From G963717155 sp963717155 (GTDB taxonomy: Bacteria > Actinomycetota > Thermoleophilia > Gaiellales > JALYLC01), in contig OY970326.1 of NCBI GenBank assembly GCA_963717155.1, forward strand, positions 1,054,001-1,118,000: 64,000 bases of DNA, written 5' to 3'. The position numbers and the translations under genes were made by a program. This document shows, piece by piece, positions 1 to 9,000 of this stretch (within the stretch, counting starts at the first letter, position 1; every line of letters starts with the position of its first letter). The notes beneath the pieces were generated by a model. It had not been told where the DNA came from, ran no database searches, and saw only the letters and a list, made by a program, of their open reading frames with translations.

Positions 1-627
1 GACCGAGTCCGCGGGCGTCGTCGTGTTGCCGGATGTTCGCGGCCTCTTCCCGTTCTACGAGGAGCTCGCGATGCGCTTCGCCGAGCGCGGGCATCCTGCG
101 GTCGCGATCGACTACTTCGGCCGGACGGCGGGTGTCGCGACCCGCGACGCCGACTTCCCCTACACGGATCACGTGCCACTCGACGACGCCGGAGCAGGTG
201 CAGATGGACATCGGCGTCCGCCGTCGCGTTCCTGCGCTCTCCGAGCGGCGGCGCGTGCGCGGCCGTCGCGACTGTCGGCTTCTGCTTCGGGGGTCGCCAC
301 AGCTGGCTCGCCGCAGCGGGCGGGCACGGGCTCGTGGCGGCGGTCGGCTTCTACGGCATGCCGGGCGAGCGCAACGGCCAGCCGGGCCCGACCGACGCGG
401 TCGATCAGATGGAGGCGCCGATCCTCGCGCTGATGGGCGGGGCCGATCGGCGATTACCGCCGATGTCGTGGCCGAGTTCGAGTCGGCTCTCGACGGCGGC
501 CGGAGTCGAGCACGAGGTCGTCACCTATCCCGGCGCGCCGCACAGCTTCTTCGATCGTCGCTACGAGGAGTTCGCCGACGCGTCTGCCGACGCCTGGCAG
601 CGCACGCTCGCGTTCATCGATCGCTGA
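1..627 (+). pseudogene. Dienelactone hydrolase family protein, 5'-truncated and frameshifted
   Basis: Alpha/beta hydrolase of the dienelactone hydrolase family, which opens lactone rings in catabolism of aromatic compounds. The gene enters from the left edge, so its start is missing. Reading it whole needs two frame changes, near 186-190 and near 213. The family's catalytic residues can be seen across the frames: the nucleophile Cys in GFCFGG (TGC at 283), the Asp in MGGAD (about 434-448) and the His in GAPHSFF (about 534-554). All three are intact, so the frameshifts may be sequence errors rather than decay. It could be another DLH-fold hydrolase with a different substrate. Confidence 0.8.
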
Positions 628-656
628 GTACGGCTGACGCGGAGACGACTCCTGGG

Positions 657-662
657 TAGAGT
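657..662 (+). promoter_or_regulatory. -10 element (TAGAGT) for a leaderless GNAT gene
   Basis: TAGAGT fits the TAnnnT -10 pattern and ends 6 nt before the GTG start at 669, so transcription would begin at or beside the start codon. No clear -35 is visible and there is no Shine-Dalgarno sequence. Confidence 0.45.
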
Positions 663-668
663 CGGGCG

Positions 669-1166
669 GTGCCCGAGCTGCAGCGTCTCCGGGCCGATCA
701 TGCCGTAGCGGTGCTCGCCTTCGAGCGGACGAACCGCGCCTACTTCGCTGCAGCGGTCTCCGACCGTGGTGATGACTACTTCGAGCAGTTCCGCGCGCAG
801 TTCGATGCCCTGTTGGCCGAGCAGGAGGCGGGCATCGCCGCCTACCACGTGCTCGTCGACGACGACGGATCGGTCATGGGCCGGTTCAACCTGATCTTCG
901 TCGGGGACGGCACGGCGGAGCTCGGGTATCGGGTCGCACAGCACGTCGCCGGCCGCGGCGTGGCGACGGCGACCGTCCGGGAGCTGTGCGGGCTGGCGGC
1001 GAGCCGCTACGGACTGCGCAGGCTCAGGGCGGCCACGGCCGAAGGGAATGCCGCATCACGGAAGGTGCTGGTCAACGCCGGGTTCGTACCGGTCGGCCCG
1101 GCCGATCCGGATCATCTCGGCGGCAAGCTGGGAACCTGGCATCAGCGGGACCTCGAGGTCGGCTGA
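669..1166 (+). CDS. GNAT family N-acetyltransferase (RimJ/RimL type)
   Basis: 165-aa protein with the compact acetyltransferase fold that moves an acetyl group from acetyl-CoA to an amine, often a protein N-terminus. The acetyl-CoA loop is visible in AQHVAGRGVATATVREL (about residues 88-104), followed by the family's RLRAATAEGNAASRKVLVNA block and a closing GFVPVG. The length is normal for the RimJ/RimL group. The GTG start is favoured because a TAGAGT -10 sits 6 nt upstream. It appears to be a single-gene unit downstream of the broken hydrolase. The substrate cannot be told. Confidence 0.85.
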   Translation: MPELQRLRADHAVAVLAFERTNRAYFAAAVSDRGDDYFEQFRAQFDALLAEQEAGIAAYHVLVDDDGSVMGRFNLIFVGDGTAELGYRVAQHVAGRGVATATVRELCGLAASRYGLRRLRAATAEGNAASRKVLVNAGFVPVGPADPDHLGGKLGTWHQRDLEVG

Positions 1167-1219
1167 CCTCGACTGACGCCGACCGTCCCACCGCTGAAGC
1201 TGAGCGGGCGCGCGCGGCG

Positions 1220-1225
1220 TATCAT
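1220..1225 (+). promoter_or_regulatory. -10 element (TATCAT) for a leaderless STAS gene
   Basis: TATCAT (4 of 6 to TATAAT) ends 7 nt before the GTG start at 1233. No Shine-Dalgarno sequence precedes that start. Confidence 0.5.
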
Positions 1226-1232
1226 CGTCGGA

Positions 1233-1610
1233 GTGAAGCCGGCGATCACCATCACCGACGACAGCGGTGTCTCCGTCGTCGAGCTGCAGGGCGAGCACGA
1301 TCTCGCGACCGCGTCGGAGGTCCGCGACGCGCTCGAGTCGGCTCTGACCGAACGTCGCGCAGTCGTCGTCGAGCTGACGCTGACCGACTTCATCGACTCG
1401 AGCATCCTCGGGGTGCTGCTCGCCGGCCTGAGACGCGCCCGTGAGGCGAGCCTCGGATTCGTGTTCGTCGTCCAGGGGGACGATGGCCGAGCGGTCAACC
1501 GAACGCTGGCCGGGAGTGGCCTCCTCGCGTTCTTCCCGATTCGCGGGTCGCTCGCCGAGGCGACCGAAGCCGCCCGGGCCGGCACGAATCAGCCCGGGCC
1601 GGCGTCCTGA
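1233..1610 (+). CDS. STAS-domain anti-sigma factor antagonist (SpoIIAA-like)
   Basis: 125-aa single STAS-domain protein. Proteins of this type bind an anti-sigma kinase and release a stress or development sigma factor, and are switched off when the kinase phosphorylates a serine. The phosphoacceptor region DSSILG is at residues 55-60, the expected place after the third strand, and the N-terminal GVSVVELQGEHDLATA block is typical. No partner kinase is encoded nearby, so the target is unknown. The GTG start sits 7 nt after a TATCAT -10, which suggests a leaderless message. The C-terminal tail is short and Ala/Gly/Pro-rich. Confidence 0.85.
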   Translation: MKPAITITDDSGVSVVELQGEHDLATASEVRDALESALTERRAVVVELTLTDFIDSSILGVLLAGLRRAREASLGFVFVVQGDDGRAVNRTLAGSGLLAFFPIRGSLAEATEAARAGTNQPGPAS

Positions 1611-1619
1611 GCCAGGCGG

Positions 1620-1775
1620 CTATGCGCGTCGGCTGCGACCGCGCATCGAGAAGCCGCCCAGCAGGCCGACCAGCAGCAGCACGATCGCGACCACGACGGC
1701 GACCTTCAGGGTGAACACGAAGAAGCCGCCGAAGATGATGGCGAGCAAGATCAGGAGAAGCAGGAAGATAAGCAT
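1620..1775 (-). CDS. Small hydrophobic membrane protein, 51 aa
   Basis: An ATG at 1775 opens a 51-codon frame ending in TAG at 1620-1622. The product is almost wholly hydrophobic: a first segment of Leu/Ile (residues 2-21), a lone Lys near 24, a second segment (25-42), then a basic tail MRGRSRRA. That is the layout of a two-helix membrane protein with a cytoplasmic positive end. Short proteins of this kind are common in Actinobacteria and have no assigned function. The frame lies between the STAS gene and the MFS gene, on the MFS strand. No homologue can be named with certainty. Confidence 0.6.
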   Translation of the reverse strand: MLIFLLLLILLAIIFGGFFVFTLKVAVVVAIVLLLVGLLGGFSMRGRSRRA

Positions 1776-1815
1776 GCGCGATGCTTCCCCTCCGCTCTCC
1801 GACTGAAACCTGGTC

Positions 1816-3300
1816 CTACGCCGAGACGTCCACGAGCTCGGGCTCCGGATCGACGGCTCGGACCGGCCGGATCAGCGGCAGCACGAGGATCGCTGCGATG
1901 AAGGCGAAGCCCGCGCCGACCAGGAACGCGCGGGCGAACCCCTCGGTCGTCGCCGCGGCGACGCTCGTGCCCCGGGTGAGAAGCTCGCTCGTGTACGAGT
2001 CGGCGATCGCGACGAGCAGGGCGAGCCCGAGCGCTCCCCCGAAGAGACGCGAGACGTTGACCAGTCCGGACGCGAGGCCCGCCTCTCGCTGTGCGACGCC
2101 GGCGACGGCAGTCGTCGTCAGCGGGACCATGCAGAGCCCCATCCCGAGCGACACCATGATCGACGGAGCGAGGACGTCGCTCACGTAGTCGCCGTTCGCA
2201 TGGATGCGGCTGAACAGTGCGAGACCCGCCCCGGCGAGCAGGAATCCCGTCACCAGGGTGGTGCGAATGCCGAAGCGGGCGACGATCGAGGCGGCGCGCA
2301 TCGAGCCTGCCGCGATGCAGATCGTCATCGGGAGGAACGCCAGGCCCGCCTTGATAGGGGAGTACCCGAGCACCTGCTGCAGGTACAGCGACACGAAGTA
2401 CCACATCGCGAACATGGCCGCTCCGAGCAGCAGGACCAGCACGTTCGCGCCCGTCAGCAGCCGCGACTCGAAGATCCTCAACGGCACGAGCGGCTGCGAC
2501 GCGAAGCGCGCCTCGATGACCACGAACGCGGCCAGCAGCAGCGCCGCCGCCGCGAGCGTGACGATCGTCTGGGGTGACGTCCAGCCCTCGGTCGTGGTCC
2601 GCACGATGCCGAAGACCGCCACCATCAGCCCTGCGGTCACCGTCAGCGCGCCGAGAAGGTCGAAGTTGCCGCGCGGCGCCAGGGCTCCGCTGCCATCGCG
2701 CACGGGTTGCGGGTCGGCGGCGAGGCTCCGGCGCGCCTCCCACGCGATCGCGGCGCCGATCGGGACGTTGACGAGGAAGATCCAGCGCCAGTTCAGCGCG
2801 TCGGTGAGGATGCCTCCCAGGATCGCGCCCGCCGACTGCCGCCGCCCGCGGTCATCGCGCCCCAGACGCCGAACGCCCGGTGGCGCTCCGGTCCCTCGCG
2901 GAACGTCGTCATGAGCACCGCGAGCGTGCTCGGCGAGACGATCGCGCCGCCGACTCCCTGGATCGCGCGCGCGACGACGAGGAAGCCGGCGCTCGGTGCG
3001 ACGGCGCCCGCGAGCGAGGCCAGGGCGAACACGAGGATGCCGGTGATGAACATGCGTCGCCGTCCGAGCAGGTCGCTGGCACGGCCGCCGAGCAGCAGCA
3101 GTCCGCCGAACGTGATCGTGTACGCGTTGACGACCCACTGCAGTCCGCCGAGCGAGAACCCGAGGTCGTCGCGGATGGACGGGAGCGCGACGTTCACGAT
3201 CGAGACGTCGAGGATCACCATGAACTGCGCGGCCCCGACGAGCGCGAGGATCATGCCCTCGTGGACGTCTGCGGGAGCCTTTCCGCGCGGTGGCGCTCAC
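1816..3300 (-). pseudogene. MFS drug exporter, DHA2 (EmrB/QacA) type, frameshifted
   Basis: Proton-driven multidrug efflux protein of the 14-helix DHA2 family in the cytoplasmic membrane. The N-terminal part shows helix 1 with LDVSIVNVALPSI and motif A in GRASDLLGRRRMF. The C-terminal part carries the remaining helices and ends at 1816. The frame changes near 2840-2848, just after MTAGGG. I favour the GTG at 3300 as start because a TACGCT -10 lies 7 nt upstream; this needs a second 1-nt shift near 3255. If that is wrong, the ATG at 3254 is the start. The substrate is unknown and no regulator is adjacent. Divergent from the PiT gene. Confidence 0.8.
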
Positions 3301-3307
3301 GCCCGCA

Positions 3308-3313
3308 AGCGTA
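3308..3313 (-). promoter_or_regulatory. -10 element (TACGCT) upstream of the DHA2 exporter
   Basis: On the minus strand TACGCT ends 7 nt before the GTG at 3300. It supports that start over the in-frame ATG at 3254. Confidence 0.4.
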
Positions 3314-3420
3314 ACCGGGGGATCGACGGGGCCGAGAGATCTCCACGATGTTGGGATCTGGTGAAGATCTGGATTTCGGCCTCGCGCGCGACCCGCATCC
3401 GGGACTCCGGCGCTGGCACG

Positions 3421-4596
3421 ATGGCCGCAATGGGAAGCGACTTCCTGCTGGTGATCGTCGTCGGCACCGCGCTCGCGTTCGACTTCACCAACGGATTCCA
3501 CGACACCGCCAACGCGATGGCGACCTCGATCGCGACCCGGGCGCTGCCGCCGCGCGTCGCGGTCGGCGCTCTCGGCCCTGCTGAACGTCGTCGGAGCCTT
3601 CCTCTCGCTTGCGGTCGCGACGACGATCGCGAAGGGCGTCGTCGACCCGAGCGCGATCACGCTCAACATCGTGTTCGCCGGCCTGATCGGCGCGATCACC
3701 TGGAACCTCGTCACCTGGTACTTCGGGCTGCCGTCGAGCTCGTCGCACGCGCTGATCGGCGGTGTCGTCGGTGCGACCCTGGTGGCCAAGGGAGCCGGTG
3801 CCATCGAAGGGCGCGGGCATCGTCGAGAAGGTGCTCGATCCCCGCCGTGCTCGCTCCGCTTCCTCGCCGGAGGGGTCGCGCTGCTCGGGACCTACCTCGT
3901 CTACCGCCTCACGGCGCGCGAGCGGCCCGACCACGTCACGCGGGGCTTCCGCTTCGGACAGATCGTGACCGCCTCGCTGCTGTCGCTCGCCCACGGCACG
4001 AACGACGCGCAGAAGACGATGGGCATCATCACGCTCGCCCTGATCGCGCACGGTTCGATCGGGGCCAATGCGAGCGTGCCGACCTGGGTGATCGTCTCGG
4101 CCGCGCTCGCGATCGGCGGCGGCACCTACTGCCGGCGGCTGGCGGGTGATCCGCACGATGGGCACGCGCATCACCGACCATCGAGCCGCCGCAGGGGTTC
4201 GCGGCCGATGCCTCGTCCGCCGCGGTGATCCTCGCGTCATCGCACTACGGGTTCCCGCTCTCGACAACCCATGTCACCTCGGGCAGCATCATCGGCTCGG
4301 GTGTCGGACGCCAGCTCGCCGTCGTGCGCTGGAGCCTCGCGGGCCGCCTCGCACTCGGGTGGCTCGTCACGCTCCCCGCTGCCGCGCTGGTCGGGGGCGC
4401 CACCGCGTGGGCATCTGCTGCGATCGGCGGTACGCCCGGGGTGCTCGCAATGGCCGGAGTTGCGGCGCTCATCGCCGCGTCGCTCTACTTCGTGACGCGC
4501 GGCGACCGCGTGACTCCCGAGAACGTGATCGAGCCCGCGTCGCCCGGCCTCGCCGACCCGGTCGTCCAGGATGCCGGTGCACTGGTGGCCGCGTGA
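3421..4596 (+). pseudogene. PiT family inorganic phosphate transporter, frameshifted
   Basis: Low-affinity phosphate permease driven by the proton gradient. Signature pieces appear in order: DFTNGFHDTANA near the N-terminus, GLPSSSSHALIGG, then the second repeat SLAHGTNDAQKTMG and SHYGFPLSTTHVTSG. They lie in different frames. About six 1-nt shifts are needed, near 3564, 3806, 3843, 3858, 4133 and 4178. All core motifs are intact, so heavy local base-calling error is more likely than decay. Start at ATG 3421 or 3430. The stop overlaps the next gene in GTGA. The PhoU-like partner often found beside pit is absent. Confidence 0.85.
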
Positions 4597-4828
4597 GCAG
4601 CTACATCGACCTCTCCGCGCTCTGGCACGTCGCGCTCTTCGGGCACGCTGTTCGGCGCCGGGATCGTCGCCTGCAGCGCGTTCGGCATGGTCGGGCGCAT
4701 CTCGCCTGGCAGTAGCCCGCGAGCGGGGCGGAGGCAGCATCGTGGCGCCCGCTGTGCTCGCGGCGATCTCGTTCGCCGTCGTCGCGGGAGCGCTCGTGTT
4801 CGGGCTGTACGTCATGTTCGACAAGTAG
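4593..4828 (+). pseudogene. Small membrane protein following pit, frameshifted
   Basis: Begins in the GTGA overlap with the PiT gene and would encode about 78 residues. The first part reads SSYIDLSALWHVALFG, and the end reads GALVFGLYVMFDK after a second hydrophobic stretch. An extra G near 4643 appears to shift the frame. Two-helix proteins of this form commonly follow pit genes in actinobacteria, so translational coupling to phosphate uptake is likely (inference). No biochemical function is known. Confidence 0.55.
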
Positions 4829-4831
4829 CGG

Positions 4832-5999
4832 TCAGCCTCCGACGGCGACCGTCGCGCCTCGCCCGTCCCGCGCGATGATCCACAGGAGCGGCACGCAGAG
4901 GCAGCTGCCGCCGCGAATGCGACCGCCTGGCTCGTCGCGTCGGCGACGAGGCTCGCGGCGATCGGCGTGACCGCGAAGCCGATCGACCAGCGACGCGCCG
5001 AGCAGGCCGTTGACCGCGACGTGCGCGATACGCGCCCGATCCGCGCCGGCCGAGGCGAGGGGATACATGGCCGAGGCCGCGACCGCGAACACGGGGCCGC
5101 CGAGCACGAGCACGGCGAGCTGGCCCCACTCGGGCAGGCCGAACGCGAGCACGATCGGGAACGCGGTGATCGCAAGGCCCATCGCGAGTCCCACGCGACC
5201 GGCGTCCGGCGCGATCGACCAGCCGGCCGCCGGGCGGGCCGAGGATCGCTCCGAGCAGCGCGCCGCCCGTCAGGGCAAGCGCGATCATGGTCGACGACGC
5301 TCCCAGGTCTCCGAGGTCGAGCGGCACGAGCAGGTCGACCGTAGCAAACGCGACCGTGTCGATCACTGCCATCGCGAGCGCTGCTCGGGCGAGCGGCTGG
5401 CGGAGGCCGGCGGCGAGCGAGGCGCGGATGCGCGGCCCCGCCTGCATCGGGCGGCCCGCGGGCGCCAGTGCGGTCACGACGACCGTCACGCCGCTCAACA
5501 CGGCGACGGACAGGAACGCCGGCGCGGTGCCTGCCCAGGACGCGAAGGCGCCGACGAGCGGTCCCGCGATGGATCCTGCGGAGAGGAGGCCCATCACGAT
5601 GCCCGATTCGCGTCCGCGCTTGTTCGGGGGAGCGTTGTGGGTGACCCAGGCCATCGAGGCTGTCCAGACCGTGCCGCTCGCGATGCCCTGCAGGAAGCGG
5701 GCCGCGACGAGCGTCTCGGCGTTCGGCGCGAACGCGAACACGACGGTCGCGAGGGTCATCACGACGCTCGATCCGAGCGCGATCCGGCGCCCGCCGATGC
5801 GCGGCGCCAGCGGGATGCACGCGAGCGCGACCAGCGGACTCGCTGCGGGGTAGGCGGCGAGCACGAGCGCGACGCCGGGCGTGCTCAGGTGGAACCGGTC
5901 GGCGTAGTACGGCAGCAGCGGGAGCACCGCCAGGTACAGCGAGGCATCGACGAACATCGCGAGGCCGACACCGAGCGTGATGCGACGGTACGGTTCCAC
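4832..5999 (-). pseudogene. MFS transporter, frameshifted
   Basis: Twelve-helix major facilitator. The N-terminal half is intact with helix 1 (residues 6-30) and motif A-like APRIGGRRIALGSS, followed by the conserved RFLQGIASG and NKRGRESGIVMG loops. Frame changes occur near 5190, near 5000 and near 4900, and the reading closes at 4832. The GTG start at 5999 is supported by a TAGCCT -10 seven nt upstream. It stands apart from the GMC operon behind it. DHA1-type drug or sugar efflux is likely but the substrate is unknown. Confidence 0.75.
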
Positions 6000-6006
6000 G
6001 CCGCCA

Positions 6007-6012
6007 AGGCTA
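6007..6012 (-). promoter_or_regulatory. -10 element (TAGCCT) for a leaderless MFS gene
   Basis: On the minus strand TAGCCT ends 7 nt before the GTG start at 5999, with no Shine-Dalgarno sequence between. Confidence 0.45.
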
Positions 6013-6045
6013 TGGGGTTCGACCCTCTGGACGGCGCCAGTCGTC

Positions 6046-7737
6046 TCAGGGGTGCGCGAGCTGCGACCACCGTTCGCCGATGTGCTCCGCCGTCCGCCAG
6101 GCGAGCGCCTCCATCGTCTCCGTGGGAGGCGAGCCGGTACTCGTCGGGAACGTGCTGCCCCCGAGCAGCGCGAGGTTCGGGACCTCGTGGGCCATGCCGA
6201 AACGATCGACCACGCTCGTCGCCGGGTCGTCGCCCATGCGCGCGCCTCCGAAGGCGTGTGCGCTGACGTTGAAGGCGTGGAACGGCAGCGCCCAGGTCTC
6301 GCCGGCGCCGGCCGCGCGAAGCCACTCCTGGCTCCGCTCGGCGACGAACTGCATCTGCGCGACGTCCTCGGGCTGCGACGCGCGCGTCACCCGGATCACC
6401 GGGAGCCCGTCGGGATCGGTGTGCGTCGGGTCGAGGTCGAGGTAGCTGTCCTCGTGCGGGAGCTCGTCGACGAAGTAGTGCACGTGCCCGACGGAGCGGA
6501 AGTCGCGTGCGAGCCAGCGCTTGAAGTCGGCGCCCCAGCGCGCCACGGTCGGCGGTGCCATGCGCGAGAACAGCAGCAGCTTCTTCTCCATCATGGCGAT
6601 CATCGTTCCGCCCCCGACGAACCCGTGCCCGGCGTGGTCGAAGTTGTCCGCGTTGAAGTCGTCGACCGTGACCGCCTGCGACATCGTGCCCGTCCAGGTG
6701 TTGAGCTCGCGGCCGCCGAACGAGCCGAAGCTGAACCCGAACGCGTGCGTGGCGAAATGCCGGCCGACCTGGCCGGAGCCGTTGGCGAGGCCCGCCGGAT
6801 GGGCGGCAGAGCGCGACAGGAGCAGGAGGCGCACGTTCTCGTAGGTGTAGGCGCCGAGGACCACGACACGCGCGCGGACGACGTGCCGCTGTCCTCCCTT
6901 CAGGTACGCGACGCCCGCGGCGCGTCCGTCGGGGTGGGTCAGCACCTCGACGACTCGCGCGTGCGACACGACCTCCAGGCGTCCACTCGCCTTCGCCTCG
7001 GGGATCCCCGTCAGGCTCGACAGGCCCTTGGCGTTCGCCCAGCAGCCGTTGAACACGCAGTGGCCGCAGTACGTGCAGCCCGGGAGGCCGCGGTAGGGCT
7101 CCGAGCGGATCGCGGCGGGCGCCGGGTACGGATGCCAGCCGAGCGAGCGCGCCGCGCCGTCCATCAGATCGATGTAGCCGCTGCGGCGCAGCGGGGGGAG
7201 GGGATAGGGGCCCGAGCGCGGCCCCTCGAACGGGTTCCCGCGAGGGTCGATCGCGTCCGCGACGTTGCCGGCCTGGCCCGAGATGCCGTACAGGTCCTCG
7301 ACCCGGTCGTAGTAGGGCGCGAGCTCGTCGTAGTCGACCGGCCAGTCCGCCAGCGTGCTGCCCGCGGGGATGGCACCCGGCCCGTAGCGATGCAGCGTCT
7401 CGCTGCGAGAGCGGAAGTTCCACGGCGCCAGCCGCACGCTGCCGCAGCCCGAGTGGTTCTTCGTCCCGCCGAGCGCGTTCATGGTCAGGCCCGCGAAGCC
7501 CGGCTGGCGTGCGATCTCGTCGGGCGACTCGCGCACGGTCGGGCACTCCGCCCTCGCCTTGCCCGACATCAGCCAGCCGCGGACGTCGGTGCGGAGCTGG
7601 TCCGGTGCGAACTCCTCCACGCCGTAGCCCCGGCCGGCCTCGAGGCCGACCACGTCCGCGCCGGCGAGCGCCAGCCGCGCCGCCGCGAGCCCTCCCACGG
7701 CGCCGAGCCCTACGACGACGACATCCGCCTCCCTCAC
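6046..7737 (-). CDS. GMC-family FAD oxidoreductase with a Cys cluster (sugar or glycoside dehydrogenase type)
   Basis: 563-aa flavoprotein that oxidises an alcohol group, probably on a sugar, polyol or glycoside. Visible: the FAD-binding VVVGLGAVGGLAAARLALAG (residues 6-25), a Cys cluster CTYCGHC plus GC (Cys 221, 224, 227, 232), and the active-site His block AHAFGGARMG near residue 505. The Asn usually following in the C-terminal GMC signature is replaced in STGSPPTETMEALA. Related dehydrogenases hold an iron-sulfur centre in this Cys region. The GTG start overlaps the upstream subunit gene in GTGA (7734-7737), as expected for catalytic and small subunits made together. Last gene of the leftward Liv operon. 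Confidence 0.85.
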   Translation of the reverse strand: MREADVVVVGLGAVGGLAAARLALAGADVVGLEAGRGYGVEEFAPDQLRTDVRGWLMSGKARAECPTVRESPDEIARQPGFAGLTMNALGGTKNHSGCGSVRLAPWNFRSRSETLHRYGPGAIPAGSTLADWPVDYDELAPYYDRVEDLYGISGQAGNVADAIDPRGNPFEGPRSGPYPLPPLRRSGYIDLMDGAARSLGWHPYPAPAAIRSEPYRGLPGCTYCGHCVFNGCWANAKGLSSLTGIPEAKASGRLEVVSHARVVEVLTHPDGRAAGVAYLKGGQRHVVRARVVVLGAYTYENVRLLLLSRSAAHPAGLANGSGQVGRHFATHAFGFSFGSFGGRELNTWTGTMSQAVTVDDFNADNFDHAGHGFVGGGTMIAMMEKKLLLFSRMAPPTVARWGADFKRWLARDFRSVGHVHYFVDELPHEDSYLDLDPTHTDPDGLPVIRVTRASQPEDVAQMQFVAERSQEWLRAAGAGETWALPFHAFNVSAHAFGGARMGDDPATSVVDRFGMAHEVPNLALLGGSTFPTSTGSPPTETMEALAWRTAEHIGERWSQLAHP

Positions 7738-8225
7738 GCGTCCTCCGGCGGCGCTGTCTCGAACTGGGTGAACGCCGCGACGCTGGTGCCGTGGAACGGG
7801 ACGACGTGGTCGATCTCCTGCTCGGCCGGCTCCGGTGTCAGGTTCACACCGGCGTACCCCACCAGACGCCAGCCGACGAGATCGCGATTGCCGCCGTGGA
7901 TCGGGTCGCTGAGGAACCCGTCGATGCAGTGGTTCAGCACGACGTCGAAGAACGGTCGGTCGAGCGTCTCCGTCTCGCGGAGCGCCGCGTCGCGATCGAC
8001 GGCGGCGAGCGCCGCAAAGTCGCGGCCGAACCGCGCGCGGGCTCGCGCATCGATGGCAGCGAGGCCCTCGTCGTAGACGGGGGCGAGCGCGCGCAGCGGG
8101 CCGCGGAGCTCGCGCGCGATGAAGTCTGCGACGCCGGCCTCGTCCGCGCCCGGCCCGAGGTCGTCCGTGGGGATCAACCGCGAGACGACGGCGGCAAGCG
8201 TCCGTGCACGAGCGGCATCGAGCAT
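7734..8225 (-). CDS. Gluconate 2-dehydrogenase subunit 3 family protein
   Basis: About 163 aa. Small subunit that partners GMC dehydrogenases of the gluconate or FAD-glucose dehydrogenase kind and helps fold or export the flavoprotein. Family features include ARTLAAVVSRLIPTDD at the N-terminus, FFDVVLNHCIDGFLSDP in the middle, and the NRDLVGWRLVGYAG block near the C-terminus. The ATG at 8225 shares one base with the upstream stop (TGATG), so a longer N-terminus is unlikely. It has no Tat signal peptide, unlike many members, and no cytochrome subunit gene is present. The pair may therefore work inside the cell (inference). Confidence 0.8.
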   Translation of the reverse strand: MLDAARARTLAAVVSRLIPTDDLGPGADEAGVADFIARELRGPLRALAPVYDEGLAAIDARARARFGRDFAALAAVDRDAALRETETLDRPFFDVVLNHCIDGFLSDPIHGGNRDLVGWRLVGYAGVNLTPEPAEQEIDHVVPFHGTSVAAFTQFETAPPEDA

Positions 8226-8992
8226 CAGACGATGACCGACTGCCCGCCGTCCACGGGGATCGCGGCCGCGTTGACGTACCACGAGTCGTCCGAGGCGAGG
8301 AACAGGGCGACCTTCGCGACGTCGCCCGGCTCACCCGCGCGACCGAGCGGGTTCGCCGCACCCATGCGCGTGCCAGGCGAGTCGGCGGACCGGAACAGGA
8401 ACTCGGTCGACGGCGTGCGGATCAGACCTGGGAGGATCGCATTCGCGCGGATCCGGTGGGGCGCGCCGGAGGCGGCGAGGTGGTAGGTGAGCGAGAGCAC
8501 GCCGCCCTTGGCCGCTCCGTGCGCCGCCTGCTCCTGGAAAGCCGCGCCCCGGATCGCCGCGATCGACGCGGTGTTGACGATCGAGCCTCCTCCGCGTGTG
8601 ACGAGGTGCGGCCAGGCGGCCGAGGTGACCGTGTAGAGCAGGTCGAGCTCGTTGCGGATCGTGTGATTCCAGTCGGCCGGAGTGACGTCGGCGAACGGAC
8701 CGACCCTTGGCGACGACGCGTTGTTGTAGAGGACGTCGATCCCACCGGTCAGGGCGGCGGCATCGTCGACCCACGCACGAGCGGCGTCGACGTCGGCGAG
8801 GTCGACGGGTGCGCTGAACGTCATCGTCCCACCGGCCTCGTCGACGATGCGCGCCGTCTCCCGCGCGCCGGCGTCGTCGAGGTCGCAGCCGACCACGTGC
8901 GCTCCCTCCGCGGCGAAGAGGACGGCGGCCGCTCGCCCTGTGCCGGCGGCCGTGCCCGTGATCAGCGCGATCTTCCCGTCCAGACGCCCCAT
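8225..8992 (-). CDS. SDR family oxidoreductase lacking the catalytic tyrosine
   Basis: 255-aa short-chain dehydrogenase fold. The cofactor motif TGTAAGTG (residues 12-19), the acidic C-D-L-D after strand 2 suggesting NAD(H), the NNAS motif (90-93) and the C-terminal PVDGGQSV are all present. The usual YxxxK is HGAAK, His158 and Lys162, with Ser143 fifteen residues before the His instead of the usual thirteen. Either His acts in place of Tyr or the enzyme is altered. It lies between the ABC permease and the dehydrogenase subunits in the same operon, so it likely handles the same imported compound. Confidence 0.85.
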   Translation of the reverse strand: MGRLDGKIALITGTAAGTGRAAAVLFAAEGAHVVGCDLDDAGARETARIVDEAGGTMTFSAPVDLADVDAARAWVDDAAALTGGIDVLYNNASSPRVGPFADVTPADWNHTIRNELDLLYTVTSAAWPHLVTRGGGSIVNTASIAAIRGAAFQEQAAHGAAKGGVLSLTYHLAASGAPHRIRANAILPGLIRTPSTEFLFRSADSPGTRMGAANPLGRAGEPGDVAKVALFLASDDSWYVNAAAIPVDGGQSVIV

Positions 8993-9000
8993 CGCTGCGG

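Noticed and set aside
1816..3804. Very long antisense or shifted reading frames (hundreds of codons) opposite most genes.
   Set aside because: They are rich in Arg, Ala and Gly with no domain motifs, and mirror real genes. This is typical of DNA at about 70% GC where stop codons are rare.
3421..4596. Programmed ribosomal frameshifting in the PiT gene.
   Set aside because: About six shifts in both directions without slippery sequences, and similar shifts in unrelated genes, point to sequence error or decay.
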